DNA of 64,000 nt from Verrucomicrobiales bacterium (GCA_002698785.1 PAAG01000016.1:1-64000); one strand, 5' to 3'. Shown: positions 44,987-54,778, numbered from the stretch's first letter. Notes: generated by a model from the sequence alone, not told the origin. Translations and numbers: made by a program.

Positions 44987-46329
44987 GTAACGCCTCTCGC
45001 CTGCTTCACTGCGGGATGCTGAAGCTTCCAGTGTGCATCACTGAGGTCGAACCACTCAGGCCGAAACGAATCCGAAATCTTTCGGACTTGTTCACCGGAG
45101 AAAAGTTGTGTCACTGCAGCCCGGTCCGAAGGGACCGGCGGGATCGCAGGAAGAATAGAAAACTCTCCCCTCTCCGCCGCCTCGACTACTGGAATTCCTG
45201 GAGCACTATCAATTCCCTCGAGCCGTTCAACCAACGAAGGAAATGGATCTGAAGAGTCTGATCGTCTCAAAAGCGACTTCCCTAACCAGGTCTGGGCATC
45301 GAACTCGCTGTAGCTTTCTCTCATCACTTCCGCGAAGTGATCACAAGCGCTACTCCCACTTTCCGTTGGCACCTCAGAAGCAGAAAAAGTCTCCCATGCT
45401 TTATCATATTGCAATGCCACTACTTCAATTCTTGCCAAAGCAGAAGCCACCTGCTCGTCATTCTCCACACTCACCGCGAATTGGTCTGCCTTAAAAACCA
45501 ACTCTCGGCAGGCGGGATTTAGTATATCCAGCAATCGCTCACCCGCCGATCCGACCAATACTCGTAAAACAAGTGATCCAAGCGACTTTGATTTGGCGAT
45601 TCGATTCAAAAAGCGCTCCCACGTATCACGAGTTCGCCATACCCAGGCAGCGTTGGCGTCGCCCCCTCCAAAGAACAGAAAAATCTCCTGCGAAAGGGAC
45701 GCTCGAAATTCGGGGAGTGATACGGCCTGAAGAAAAGGTAGCCCGAAAACCATCTGGTTCCGGTAGCCACCCAGGATACTCCAGCGAGGAATTTGCACCA
45801 CTGCAGCGTTAAACTCTGGCACGACAGTAATCCTGTCCAAATTTGCGGTGGGTTCACCGAGTAGTTCATCGAAAGAGTCAGCTGCAGTCTCCGGTCGAAT
45901 GCGACTTGAGGATGCCTCTGCTATATCCGCAATCTTTTGTCTCTCTTCTTCTCTCAGTGGAACTCCATCAATGAATCGAGAATGGGAACGCAGTGCGTTG
46001 AGCAGTGACACAAACAAGAACACAAATGGAAGCCCTGTGGAAACAGCCAAAATCAACGAACCCGTCGTTTGGAGCAGAATCGACCGTCCGATCAGGAAGG
46101 CGGTAGCGATAAACAGAAAGAGAAGCAAAAAAATCACCATTGCCCTCGATCTGAGAACGATACGCATGGCTTTCTGTGCAACACCTTCCACGACGGCCGA
46201 ATCGTCCCCACTGTCTTTGTGCTGTCCCTCCATTGCGTCATGATAGCCGACACTTTCAGAAACCGCCATCCCGCCGTCACCTTCAAATGTTGCTGAGCGT
46301 ATTACTGGATTGATTGGATTGTCACCCAT
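44980..46329 (-). CDS. M48-like membrane protein with lost zinc site
   Basis: 449 residues. Two membrane helices (about 62-80 and 88-110) are followed by a domain ordered like M48 peptidases: VVPEFNAAVVQIPRW, GLPFLQAVSLPEFRASL, then SQEIFLF where M48 has the HExxH zinc motif, and ELVFKADQFAVSVEN where M48 has E(x)AD. Both zinc histidines are missing, so it is probably a catalytically dead homolog. The ATG at 46329 avoids overlap with the divergent methyltransferase gene. Confidence 0.6.
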   Translation of the reverse strand: MGDNPINPVIRSATFEGDGGMAVSESVGYHDAMEGQHKDSGDDSAVVEGVAQKAMRIVLRSRAMVIFLLLFLFIATAFLIGRSILLQTTGSLILAVSTGLPFVFLFVSLLNALRSHSRFIDGVPLREEERQKIADIAEASSSRIRPETAADSFDELLGEPTANLDRITVVPEFNAAVVQIPRWSILGGYRNQMVFGLPFLQAVSLPEFRASLSQEIFLFFGGGDANAAWVWRTRDTWERFLNRIAKSKSLGSLVLRVLVGSAGERLLDILNPACRELVFKADQFAVSVENDEQVASALARIEVVALQYDKAWETFSASEVPTESGSSACDHFAEVMRESYSEFDAQTWLGKSLLRRSDSSDPFPSLVERLEGIDSAPGIPVVEAAERGEFSILPAIPPVPSDRAAVTQLFSGEQVRKISDSFRPEWFDLSDAHWKLQHPAVKQARGVTQ

Positions 46330-46396
46330 GTGATTGATTAGATAGAATCTCGAGGCATTCCGTTCAAAGCCCCCCTTAAAAGACAGTCCCCTCCAA

Positions 46397-47089
46397 ATGA
46401 AAACGTCCTTCATCAGCGCAATCCTCCTTGTCGGTATCTTTTGCTGTTCTTCTCTCTGTATTGTCGCCCAGGAAGAAAGTGTGAATCCGGGCATCAACGA
46501 AAACTTCGTCAATCCCGATCCAAAGTCCTTTGTAGAACGCTTTGAGAAAGAAGGCCGCGAAGTCTATGACCAGCGTGACCAGATCGTCGAAAAGCTACAT
46601 CTGAAGCCTGGAATGACAGTCGCCGATGTAGGAGCAGGAACAGGTCTTTTCACTCGCCTCCTTGCTCCCAAAGTCGGTAAGGAAGGAAAAGTCTTCGCTG
46701 TGGATATTGCAAAAGCATTCGTGAATCACGTCATCCTCAGTTGCCACGCCCGTGGAATGACTCAGGTGGAAGGAATCGTGTGCTCGGCAGACGATGCGAA
46801 GCTTCCACAGGAATCATGTGACGTCGTTTTCATCTGTGACACGTATCACCATTTTGAGTTTCCTGCGAAAACGATGACTTCGATCAGAAAGGCGCTGAAG
46901 GCTGATGGCCAATTGGTCGTTATCGATTTCGAACGAATCGAAGGAGTGAGCTCAGACTGGATCATGGGACACGTGCGTGCGGGCAAGGAAGTCTTCCGCA
47001 GCGAGATAGAGGCGGCTGGATTTGAACTGATTGAGGAAGACGATATGTTCGAAGAGAACTATTTCCTTCGCTTCAAAAAGAAAGACTAG
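46397..47089 (+). CDS. Secreted SAM-methyltransferase-like protein
   Basis: 230 residues with a clear signal peptide (LLVGIFCCSSLCIVAQEE) followed by a class I methyltransferase fold: VADVGAGTGLFTRLLAP (motif I), VFAVDIAKAFV and CDVVFICDTYHHFEF. An exported SAM-dependent enzyme is puzzling, since SAM is cytoplasmic. Similar proteins recur in PVC genomes (family knowledge); their role is unknown. Confidence 0.8.
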   Translation: MKTSFISAILLVGIFCCSSLCIVAQEESVNPGINENFVNPDPKSFVERFEKEGREVYDQRDQIVEKLHLKPGMTVADVGAGTGLFTRLLAPKVGKEGKVFAVDIAKAFVNHVILSCHARGMTQVEGIVCSADDAKLPQESCDVVFICDTYHHFEFPAKTMTSIRKALKADGQLVVIDFERIEGVSSDWIMGHVRAGKEVFRSEIEAAGFELIEEDDMFEENYFLRFKKKD

Positions 47090-47098
47090 CCTTTCTTA

Positions 47099-48520
47099 TC
47101 ACTCTTCGACCTGCCTGAGTTGAAGAGTATCAATGATCTTCTCGTCTGCGAGAGCGTTCGTAATCACGACCAACCAGGAACCTGCTTTGACCCAGTTTTT
47201 CCGCTTCAGATAGCCAAGCGCATTCTGAATCGTCTCTTCCGGATCTTCAGAAAACTCAATCAGGAATGGTTCCACTCCCCATGGAAGCAGAAGCTGACGA
47301 AAATTGGATTCAATATCGGTGAATGCGTAAATGGGAATCCCATGGGGTCGCAAAGCCCCAAGAACGTAGGCGAGAAATCCACTACGGGTAAACACGACGA
47401 TTCCTGAGTCATCCAGGTCGTTAGCCAGAACCGCGGCAGATCGCAACATTTTCGCCTTTGGCTCTTTGAGCTTGATCGTCTTGTTCAGTGCTCGATCAAT
47501 CGTGGGCTCAATACTCTGGATAATGTTTTTGAAAACGTTGACCGACTCCAGCGGATACTGACCTGTCGTAGTTTCCCCGGAAAGCATGACAGCATCTGCC
47601 TGTTCGCGAACAGCATGAGAAACGTCTGAAACCTCTGCCCTTGTTGGCATAGGCGAAGAAATCATGGACTCCAGCATGTGCGTGGCAACGATGACTGGCT
47701 TCCCTTCTTTCTGGCTCGCTCGAATCAATTTCGTCTGAACCAGAGGCAGCTTGTGGTAATCGATTTCAATTCCCAAATCGCCCCGGGCGACCATAATTCC
47801 ATCGGCAGCCTTTACGATCTCCTTCATGTTCCGGACACCGGCCTGGTCTTCGATCTTCGCGATGATACGCGCCTTTGAGCCAAGCCCATCCAGGAATTCT
47901 CGCAAAACGCGAACGTCGTCAGCCTGACGAACGAATGAAAGTGCTACGAAGTCGATGCCGGCCTCAACGCCAGCCTTCAAATCGTTTTTGTCCTTCTCCG
48001 TAATGGCAGGAAGGTGAACTTCGATGCCAGGTAGATTGATATGTCTGCGAGAAGTCAGCGTGCCGGGGGTCAGCACCTCAAGGCGGATGCGTTCGTCATC
48101 TTTATCCAACACTTTCAGCTGTATCAATCCACTATCGACGAGGACTGTCGATGCGATCAGCAACTCTCCGGGTAACCCTTCGTAGTTTACCGAAACGGCA
48201 GGTATATCCCCTGTGGGCTCTGCACCATCAATGTAGAATTCGATTAGATCGCCTGCCTTTAAGTCAATGGGCTCTTCGACTGCACCTGTGCGAATCTCGG
48301 GGCCCTTCACGTCCATCATCACCGCTACGTGGCGTCCGACTTCATTGGAAACTTCCCGGATAAACCACATAGCATCCGCGACCCACTTGTGCGTCGCGTG
48401 GGCCATATTGAGCCGCAAAATGTCCACCCCAGCTGTAATGAGGCTGGAGAGCATTTCCTTCGATTCCGTTGCAGGGCCGAGGGTGGCTATGATTTTGGTG
48501 TGGCGGTAGTAATCAGGCAT
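47099..48520 (-). CDS. pyk: Pyruvate kinase
   Basis: 473 residues in line with full-length pyruvate kinase: the TKIIATLGPATES start, LRLNMAHATH (Arg and Asn of the active site), MMDVKGPEIRTG, the catalytic IIAKIEDQAGVRNM region, VARGDLGIE, ATHMLESMI, and a C-terminal allosteric domain. It converts phosphoenolpyruvate and ADP to pyruvate and ATP in glycolysis. Convergent with the methyltransferase gene. Confidence 0.97.
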   Translation of the reverse strand: MPDYYRHTKIIATLGPATESKEMLSSLITAGVDILRLNMAHATHKWVADAMWFIREVSNEVGRHVAVMMDVKGPEIRTGAVEEPIDLKAGDLIEFYIDGAEPTGDIPAVSVNYEGLPGELLIASTVLVDSGLIQLKVLDKDDERIRLEVLTPGTLTSRRHINLPGIEVHLPAITEKDKNDLKAGVEAGIDFVALSFVRQADDVRVLREFLDGLGSKARIIAKIEDQAGVRNMKEIVKAADGIMVARGDLGIEIDYHKLPLVQTKLIRASQKEGKPVIVATHMLESMISSPMPTRAEVSDVSHAVREQADAVMLSGETTTGQYPLESVNVFKNIIQSIEPTIDRALNKTIKLKEPKAKMLRSAAVLANDLDDSGIVVFTRSGFLAYVLGALRPHGIPIYAFTDIESNFRQLLLPWGVEPFLIEFSEDPEETIQNALGYLKRKNWVKAGSWLVVITNALADEKIIDTLQLRQVEE

Positions 48521-48656
48521 CGGAGAAATTCAACTGGGATAATGAAGAGCAGAAACAAGGCCAATTCCGGGCTTCGGTCGAGTGAAATTATAGTCGCTTT
48601 CATTTCACTCGGTCCAATTCTTGAAATCCTTTCCATTCGAGCCCACTTTATCAAAG

Positions 48657-48992
48657 ATGTCGACCAAAGACGACGAAGGAATCAGCAGAGCCATCCTGGC
48701 TACTCAGGAGCGTATTCGTGATCACCTCGCTGGACTAGGATTAGAAAATGCTGGGGTAAGCCACTTTGGTTCAGTTGATATCGATCCCCGTTACCTCGCT
48801 ATTTGCGTCCAAGTATCGAAAGACAGTGAGGCTAAAGTCGCCAACCGAGAAGAACTGCTTGGACTGGCTCGAACCTGGCTGAAAGAAGAAGGCTATCCCC
48901 CTGAAGCCGCAGATCAAATCGCTCTCCGAATCGATTCAGAAGAAACTGTTCTTCGCGATTACAATGGCAACTGGTATCACTATTATAAATGA
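48657..48992 (+). CDS. Small protein of unknown function
   Basis: 111 residues, acidic, soluble. It opens with a helix (EGISRAILATQERIRDHLAGLG), then a beta pair (VSHFGSVDIDPRYLAICVQV) and a helical end with LGLARTWLKEEGYPPEAADQIALRI. No family recognised. An ATG 12 codons upstream is in frame, but the region from 48657 looks coding. Confidence 0.6.
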   Translation: MSTKDDEGISRAILATQERIRDHLAGLGLENAGVSHFGSVDIDPRYLAICVQVSKDSEAKVANREELLGLARTWLKEEGYPPEAADQIALRIDSEETVLRDYNGNWYHYYK

Positions 48993-49007
48993 GTCGAGAT
49001 TTCGCTC

Positions 49008-50465
49008 TTATCCTGACAAAGTCATTGTCTTAGCAGACATTCCAAGGATGCGGTTTTCATTCGCATCTGTGAAGCCTGGGCAGACAAAAGTAAGCCATCC
49101 CTCTGAAACCGAGCGATCTGGAAAGCGGAATTCCAATACCATCGGATTTAAGCTTCGAATCTGCGCCCAGGAAACTTCGTCCGCAAATACCATTCGACAT
49201 TGAGTGGCATTAGGAATGTCGGTCTCCATCTCAATCAGAACCCGCTTCACCCCCATGGGAATACAAACCCGGATTCCGCAGAGAGGCTCACACCAGCTAA
49301 ACTTCGTGCCACCATTACCCGTCTCTGAGCTGTACCACCCGTATAGAGCGAGAGGACTAAACCGGTCGACAGAAAAAGGTTCATCCAAGTTCAATTTCTG
49401 GGAATGAAGCTTCTCGCTTTTGAACTTTGCTTGAAACCGCCCCAATCGAACACACGCCTCCCAGAATTCCAAAAAATCATTTCGACTACTCGAAACCACG
49501 GCTTTCATCCATGCAGAATCCGATTCTCTGATCAAACGCCTTTCATTTTTTGCCGCATTCGTGAATAAACGATCTCGCGCTCTTTTCATAACCAGCAGGA
49601 ACATTCTTCGGCTTTGAACTGTGAATGCCTGACGAATCGACCTGAGTCCGGATAACTTGAGGAAGAGAGACTTTGTCAAAATGCCTCCAACAGCAGATTG
49701 GCTGTTCCAATCCGGAATTTCAGGAAAATATCGATCGCGGAGTTCTCGATCTCCCTCCGCCCAATAGTTCCATTCTGACCGGGTAAACCTTGTGATGAAA
49801 TCGCGGAGTTCATCCCGCCCCCCCATGTAGAAATGCCTTACTTTCGCGTGTTCTACCAGCTCAATAGTCGTGCCCACCTGATGTAACCTGGCCCCCAGAA
49901 CCCAGGGTCCAAAATTCTCCCAGCGCTCCTCAAAACCACCTATTTCCTCATAAACTCGTTTCCTTATCGCAAAACAATGGATCAGCACCCTGTTCCACTC
50001 TGTCTCCTTGAGTCCACGAGAGAAGGATTCTTCAAATACAGCTTTCTCGTATTCCTCCAGCGCATCACTGGCCACTCCAATAGAAGTTCCCCTGGCCGCT
50101 TGAAGTTCGGATTTCTGAAAGGCCTCACCGAAATGCTTCAGGAAGTCGCTTTCGGCGACACAATGGGACTCGACAATGACTAGAACTTCTCCCGTTGCGA
50201 TTTCCGCCCCACGATTGAAAAGTCGATACTCATTCCGGGTAGGCTCGACCAAGAACCGATCCTGTTCACGAAGCATCTCTTGCACTCGCTTGTCGATTCC
50301 GGGCTCAGTTCCATCTGACACTACGATAATCTCGAACCTCTCGGGCGCGAAGTCCTGACCACGGGTAAACGACAGGACGCACTCTTCGGCCTTATCACGG
50401 TGGTCGACGAGAGAAATGATGACACTGAATTCCGTGGCGGTTCCTGGAGCAATCACGATCGGCAA
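49008..50465 (-). CDS. Family 2 glycosyltransferase
   Basis: 485 residues. An N-terminal GT-A domain has EFSVIISLVDHRDKAEECVLSF, FEIIVVSDGTEP and a metal-site-like GEVLVIVESHCVAE, and a later GGFEERWENFG. The C-terminal half (about 270-485) is of unknown type with a beta-rich end. It starts within the last 13 bases of the preceding gene and is clearly its paralog (both share ESHCxA and GGFE). It probably adds a sugar to an envelope glycan. Confidence 0.82.
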   Translation of the reverse strand: MPIVIAPGTATEFSVIISLVDHRDKAEECVLSFTRGQDFAPERFEIIVVSDGTEPGIDKRVQEMLREQDRFLVEPTRNEYRLFNRGAEIATGEVLVIVESHCVAESDFLKHFGEAFQKSELQAARGTSIGVASDALEEYEKAVFEESFSRGLKETEWNRVLIHCFAIRKRVYEEIGGFEERWENFGPWVLGARLHQVGTTIELVEHAKVRHFYMGGRDELRDFITRFTRSEWNYWAEGDRELRDRYFPEIPDWNSQSAVGGILTKSLFLKLSGLRSIRQAFTVQSRRMFLLVMKRARDRLFTNAAKNERRLIRESDSAWMKAVVSSSRNDFLEFWEACVRLGRFQAKFKSEKLHSQKLNLDEPFSVDRFSPLALYGWYSSETGNGGTKFSWCEPLCGIRVCIPMGVKRVLIEMETDIPNATQCRMVFADEVSWAQIRSLNPMVLEFRFPDRSVSEGWLTFVCPGFTDANENRILGMSAKTMTLSG

Positions 50466-51925
50466 TCTATTGTTTCAATGGAAATTTTCTCCACTGCTAT
50501 GCCGATCTGACGAGCGTCTCCAGAAAATTTACAAGTCTTAGCGCAAAATATCGATAGGAATACACCTCTACCCTGGCATTTCGCTCTCCCCTCCCATTGA
50601 AACTGACCTCCATCCCAGCTCCACCCCCCAGAATCTCGATTATCGGTGCGAATATTTGCTCCGGCGTCCTCAGGAGAGCGACTGTGGGAATGGAGCCTGA
50701 CCCGTACGACACACTCTTCACGCTCTTCACAAGGCAGGTCCATTACTGCAATTTCCTTCGTCCATCGAAGGCTTCCGTTGGCGAACTCTTCGGCAGGGTA
50801 GAATCCAAAGATCGGACGGTCGGCGAAATCGTCCGCACCCCAGGAACTTTTGCCGACTCTCCAACCTACCTGCGGATTTGCCAGGATTGTCTCTTGAACA
50901 GCACGACTAACCACGGCTTTCCAATACTTCTCGTAAAGTCGATATGCCCGACTTCCCGAACCCTCGCTTTGTTTCGATGCAACCGCTATCAGTCGAGCTC
51001 GTACCCAAGTAAGCCAAAGTGATAACCGAGCAGGCATACCCGCCCGAGCGAGCAGCCTGAACACAACCTGAGCGGTATCCTGATTCTCAAAAGGCTTCCT
51101 CGTCCCGAAGGAGCCAATCCACGATCGAATCGCAGCAGAAACGATTTTATATCGAAACGATAGGTCACTCCACGCCCGTTCTTCCCACGCTGGTAATTCT
51201 CCAAACTGGGCATCAGCTTCCGCAGCAGACATCGTAGTTCGATAGAGACACATCCCTTGCGCATAGTCTTCGTGATGAGGCTGCATTGCAGCAAGGGACT
51301 CGGTGTTGTAGTGATACACTACAGCATCTGAAATCCAGCCGAGTGTTTCCTCCGATCGACGCAAAGTCGCAGCAAATGCCCGCTCAGAATAATAGCCAAA
51401 CCGGTATTCGAACCCTCCAAGCTCAAAATAGGTGGCCTTTCGAATCGCAAATCCACGCTTTCGCACTTTGTGCCAGTAGAGAGCATCATCCTCAACAGAG
51501 AATCTGCCCTCAAGCATCTGCTCCATTTCCGCGAAACGCGATTCGAGAATGTTGATGTGCGTGCACTGGCCGACATTTGCATTTTCCACCTCGAAATAAC
51601 GAACCACATTCTGAATGCAATCCGGATGCGCTATGCAATGCGACTCAGTAAATAGCAAAATCTCTCCACTGGCTCGCTCTGCAGCCAAATGATCAAGTTC
51701 TAAAATTTCATCCGTGCCCTCTACCCAGCATTGATCTTGCGGACGCATTCTTGCGAGAGCTTTCTCGATCAGCGAGGAATCAGAAGGACCAGAAACAAAC
51801 AAGACTTCGTAAAGTTCTGAATCAATCGTCTGCTCGGAATACCAACTGTCTAATACCTGATCCAAATACCCCCGGTGGTCAGGTAAGGGAAACACGACTG
51901 AAACTATCGGGCTATGTCTGCTCAC
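50453..51925 (-). CDS. Family 2 glycosyltransferase
   Basis: 490 residues with a GT-A domain: VVFPLPDHRGYLDQVLDSW, LYEVLFVSGPSD, GEILLFTESHCIAHPD and GGFEYRFGYYSERAF. Domain layout and motif spacing mirror the downstream gene, which it overlaps by 13 bases; together they look like a tandem duplication that diverged. Substrates unknown. Confidence 0.82.
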   Translation of the reverse strand: MSRHSPIVSVVFPLPDHRGYLDQVLDSWYSEQTIDSELYEVLFVSGPSDSSLIEKALARMRPQDQCWVEGTDEILELDHLAAERASGEILLFTESHCIAHPDCIQNVVRYFEVENANVGQCTHINILESRFAEMEQMLEGRFSVEDDALYWHKVRKRGFAIRKATYFELGGFEYRFGYYSERAFAATLRRSEETLGWISDAVVYHYNTESLAAMQPHHEDYAQGMCLYRTTMSAAEADAQFGELPAWEERAWSDLSFRYKIVSAAIRSWIGSFGTRKPFENQDTAQVVFRLLARAGMPARLSLWLTWVRARLIAVASKQSEGSGSRAYRLYEKYWKAVVSRAVQETILANPQVGWRVGKSSWGADDFADRPIFGFYPAEEFANGSLRWTKEIAVMDLPCEEREECVVRVRLHSHSRSPEDAGANIRTDNRDSGGWSWDGGQFQWEGRAKCQGRGVFLSIFCAKTCKFSGDARQIGIAVEKISIETIDCRS

Positions 51926-52063
51926 GAGTCGGGAATGAAATGGGTAGTCTACGTGAAGTCAATCGTCATCCCAACACCACTCAAACTCTCTGACGAAAAT
52001 TTATCTTACCGAAGGAGCATTTTTCTTGTGTCCTTGTAATTCATCCGCCACGGTCCTCCGCGT

Positions 52064-52441
52064 ATGAAAATTACTGCTGCGTTTGCTGTCGCTGTTTCAC
52101 TCGTATTTTCTGCTGGCTCTCTCCGCGCCGATGAAAATCACGAGATCATCGAGAAGGTCATGAAAGAGGGCCTCAAGGGTGATGACTGTCCCCTTGCTAA
52201 AGTTCTCGATGGAAAAGCCACCGAAGAAGAAACCAAGGATCTGAACGAACTCATCAAAACGATGGAAGGTACCAAAGCTCCTGTAGGCGATCAGGACGCC
52301 TATGATGAGAAAGTAGCCGAGTTGATCGCTGCCATGGATGCCATTGCAGGAGGCGACACCAGCACGCCTGCTCTTGACCGCCTTGACGAGGCATCAAACT
52401 GCAAAGCTTGCCACAAAGATCACAAGCCGAAAAAGGACTAA
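52064..52441 (+). CDS. Secreted monoheme c-type cytochrome
   Basis: 125 residues: signal peptide (about 1-21, SLRADEN) and one haem-attachment site CKACH (C113-C116-H117) near the C-terminus. A methionine ligand is possible (M36, M67 or M91), and the helical layout resembles cytochrome c-prime or a CxxCH-bearing planctomycete cytochrome. It is likely a small periplasmic electron carrier. A strong terminator follows, within the end of the convergent sulfatase gene. Confidence 0.85.
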   Translation: MKITAAFAVAVSLVFSAGSLRADENHEIIEKVMKEGLKGDDCPLAKVLDGKATEEETKDLNELIKTMEGTKAPVGDQDAYDEKVAELIAAMDAIAGGDTSTPALDRLDEASNCKACHKDHKPKKD

Positions 52442-52469
52442 TTTCTCCCCGAAGTTAAGATCTTAGAAT

Positions 52470-53828
52470 TCACTCGGCCCGTAGAGCTTCGGCACTGCGG
52501 GCCATTTTTTTGTTCCAATCCTCCCAAGACTCTAGCAAGCGGCTAAGAATCTCTGGATTTTCCTCTGAGAGATCCTTTGTTTCTCCCGGGTCACTTTCGA
52601 GATCGTACAATTCGAGGCGTTTTCCGATTCCACACAGTTTCCATTTTCCGTCGCGAACCGCACTACGATCCCTCATGCGCCAGAATAGCATTCGGTCAGC
52701 AAGTGGAGTCTGGTTTTCCAGATGGGGAAAAAGGTCATACCCGTCAAAGTCCTCCCAAGTATTCTCCGCATTCAAGGCACCCAGTATCGTGGGAAATATG
52801 TCGTTAGAGTGAGCTGTCTCATCACTCACACCGGGCGAAATCTTTCCGGGCCATGAGATAATAGTTGGCACACGGTGACCTCCTTCATAGATCTCAGTCT
52901 TCTGTCCCCGAAACGGACCATTGCTGGAGATGTTCCGAAAATTCTTCCCGTAAGTCAGATACCCCCCATTGTCGGAAGTGAAAATCACTAACGTGTCCTC
53001 CCGCAGTCCCAACTTTTCGAGCGAGCTTACAACGGCGCCCACACTCTGGTCGAGTGACTCGATCATTCCTTTCACATGGGGACTGACATTGCCAGGATCC
53101 GGAATAACTCCCCACTTGTCCTTGGAATAGTCTTTTCCCTTTTGCCTGTGAGGTGGATCATCCGGCCCCTGCCAAGGAAAATGTATTGCGAGATGAGGAA
53201 GATAGAGGAAAAACGGACGGTCCTGATTTCTCTGAATGAAATCCAAGCTGTATTTTGTCAATAAGTCGGCGGTATATCCTTTCTCCATGGCGATGGATTC
53301 GCCGTTCCACCAATCCTCATTTCCAGAGCGATCAATCTGGGTGTGATGATCACCGTCTCCGGATGCAAGGCCCCTGAATTCATCAAAGCCATGAGACGGC
53401 GGCAGCCAGGGCGGCTCGTAGCCTAAATGCCATTTTCCGTAACAGGCTGTAGCGTAGCCTTTTTCTTTCAAGGCTTCAGCGATGGTGACTGTCCCGTGCG
53501 GCAAGCCTGTAGATCTCTGAGTTTTACCAGATAAGGCCCCATCAAACTCCGGCCCGAGACGCTGTTGATATCGCCCGGTCAACAGTGAAGCCCGTGTTGG
53601 CGTACACATTGGGCCGGAAGAATGAAAATCGGTAAAGAGCACTCCCGAATCAGCCAAGGAATCGATAGCTGGCGTCTTGTTCTCCTTATTCCCGTAGCAC
53701 CCCAAGTCCCCGTATCCCAAGTCATCGGCAACGATGAGGACAATATTAGGAGGATTGCTCTCAGCTCCTGAAGCCGGAGCCAAAAAGACAGCTACCGAGA
53801 TGATTCCGTAGATAAACAATTGCTTCAT
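52470..53828 (-). CDS. Secreted type I sulfatase
   Basis: 452 residues: signal peptide (about 1-22), PPNIVLIVADDLGYGDLG, the signature MCTPTRASLLTGR with formylglycine-precursor C75, GKWHLGYEP, FTSDNGG, and a short C-terminus. It belongs to the arylsulfatase A-like group. Its start overlaps the upstream alpha/beta hydrolase gene by four bases (ATGA), so both are co-translated; a joint role in degrading sulfated, acylated glycans is a reasonable inference. Confidence 0.94.
   Translation of the reverse strand: MKQLFIYGIISVAVFLAPASGAESNPPNIVLIVADDLGYGDLGCYGNKENKTPAIDSLADSGVLFTDFHSSGPMCTPTRASLLTGRYQQRLGPEFDGALSGKTQRSTGLPHGTVTIAEALKEKGYATACYGKWHLGYEPPWLPPSHGFDEFRGLASGDGDHHTQIDRSGNEDWWNGESIAMEKGYTADLLTKYSLDFIQRNQDRPFFLYLPHLAIHFPWQGPDDPPHRQKGKDYSKDKWGVIPDPGNVSPHVKGMIESLDQSVGAVVSSLEKLGLREDTLVIFTSDNGGYLTYGKNFRNISSNGPFRGQKTEIYEGGHRVPTIISWPGKISPGVSDETAHSNDIFPTILGALNAENTWEDFDGYDLFPHLENQTPLADRMLFWRMRDRSAVRDGKWKLCGIGKRLELYDLESDPGETKDLSEENPEILSRLLESWEDWNKKMARSAEALRAE
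52476..52511 (+). terminator. Terminator after the cytochrome gene
   Basis: GGCCCGTAG pairs with CTGCGGGCC over nine positions (one G-U) around a 10-base loop, followed by A and seven T (52505-52511). It lies within the last codons of the convergent sulfatase gene, so terminator and coding sequence overlap. Confidence 0.8.
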
Positions 53829-54778
53829 TGCTCAGAAAGATCGGCGTCAGACCTAAGAGTTGTTTCCAGCCATCGAGCACACGTCACGATATCGGCCGTC
53901 ATAGACAACCACCCATGCCCTTTTCCAGGTCTCTCCTGTATTGTGACACTTGCGCCTACCTTTTCCGATTCGTTCTGAAACCATTTTGATTGCTCCAAGG
54001 GCACAAGAGTGTCGGCATCTCCATGAAAAATCAACACAGGGGCTTGGTCCGCATGCACGTGGTCCACTGGGGAAATTTCATGGGCAATTTCCTTCCAAAC
54101 TCGGAGTTCGTCCGCCTCGGGCCCGAATGCTTTCCGATAACTCTTGGGCGGTCCTCCGTCCCCAAGGTTTTCAGTCGAAGTGCCCAAATCATACAGATTA
54201 GTGACGGGAAAGAAAATCGCAGCAGCCTGGACTTTGCCGCTCTCTTTTTCCACCGGATCGGATGACTCAGGGTTTCCCTCGCCGCCACGAGTAACAAGCA
54301 TCAGCGAGAGATGCCCACCTGAACTCGCTCCGGTAACGCCAATTCGATCAGGATCGATTCCAAACTCGTCAGCGTGGTATCGAATATACCGGATAGCCCG
54401 CCCGACATCCTCTACGGTTTCCTGAACTTTCGCCTTAGGTTGGGACACGTGATAGATCGGGAAAATGGTAAATCCCTGTCGAATCAAGGGAGCCGCAAGC
54501 CATTTCCGAAATGAATCCGGTCTCGATTTCCAACTGCCGCTCATCATCATCGCGATTCCGATGCCGTTCACATGACCTCTCGGCCTTACTACCTCAAGAG
54601 TGAGAGGTTCGCCGTCTCTTTCTCCGTAGACCACGGTCTCCCGAGGTTCAGTTGCTGGGTGCAGATACCAGTATCCGGCGCCACCAAATAATAGAAGCAA
54701 CAAGAAAACACCCGCAATTGAACGGAGAAAAATTTTCAGCCACCGACGCGCGGTATTTCTCCATTTCGTTTGATTCAT
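53825..54778 (-). CDS. Membrane-anchored alpha/beta hydrolase (esterase)
   Basis: 317 residues from the ATG at 54778 (an in-frame start 8 codons upstream is possible). An N-terminal membrane helix (about 20-42) is followed by an alpha/beta hydrolase: nucleophile elbow GVTGASSGGHLS, the acid in IFHGDADTLVP and histidine in GKGHGWLSM. It resembles BD-FAE/esterase-lipase proteins. Coupled to the sulfatase gene by ATGA. Confidence 0.85.
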   Translation of the reverse strand: MNQTKWRNTARRWLKIFLRSIAGVFLLLLLFGGAGYWYLHPATEPRETVVYGERDGEPLTLEVVRPRGHVNGIGIAMMMSGSWKSRPDSFRKWLAAPLIRQGFTIFPIYHVSQPKAKVQETVEDVGRAIRYIRYHADEFGIDPDRIGVTGASSGGHLSLMLVTRGGEGNPESSDPVEKESGKVQAAAIFFPVTNLYDLGTSTENLGDGGPPKSYRKAFGPEADELRVWKEIAHEISPVDHVHADQAPVLIFHGDADTLVPLEQSKWFQNESEKVGASVTIQERPGKGHGWLSMTADIVTCARWLETTLRSDADLSEQ

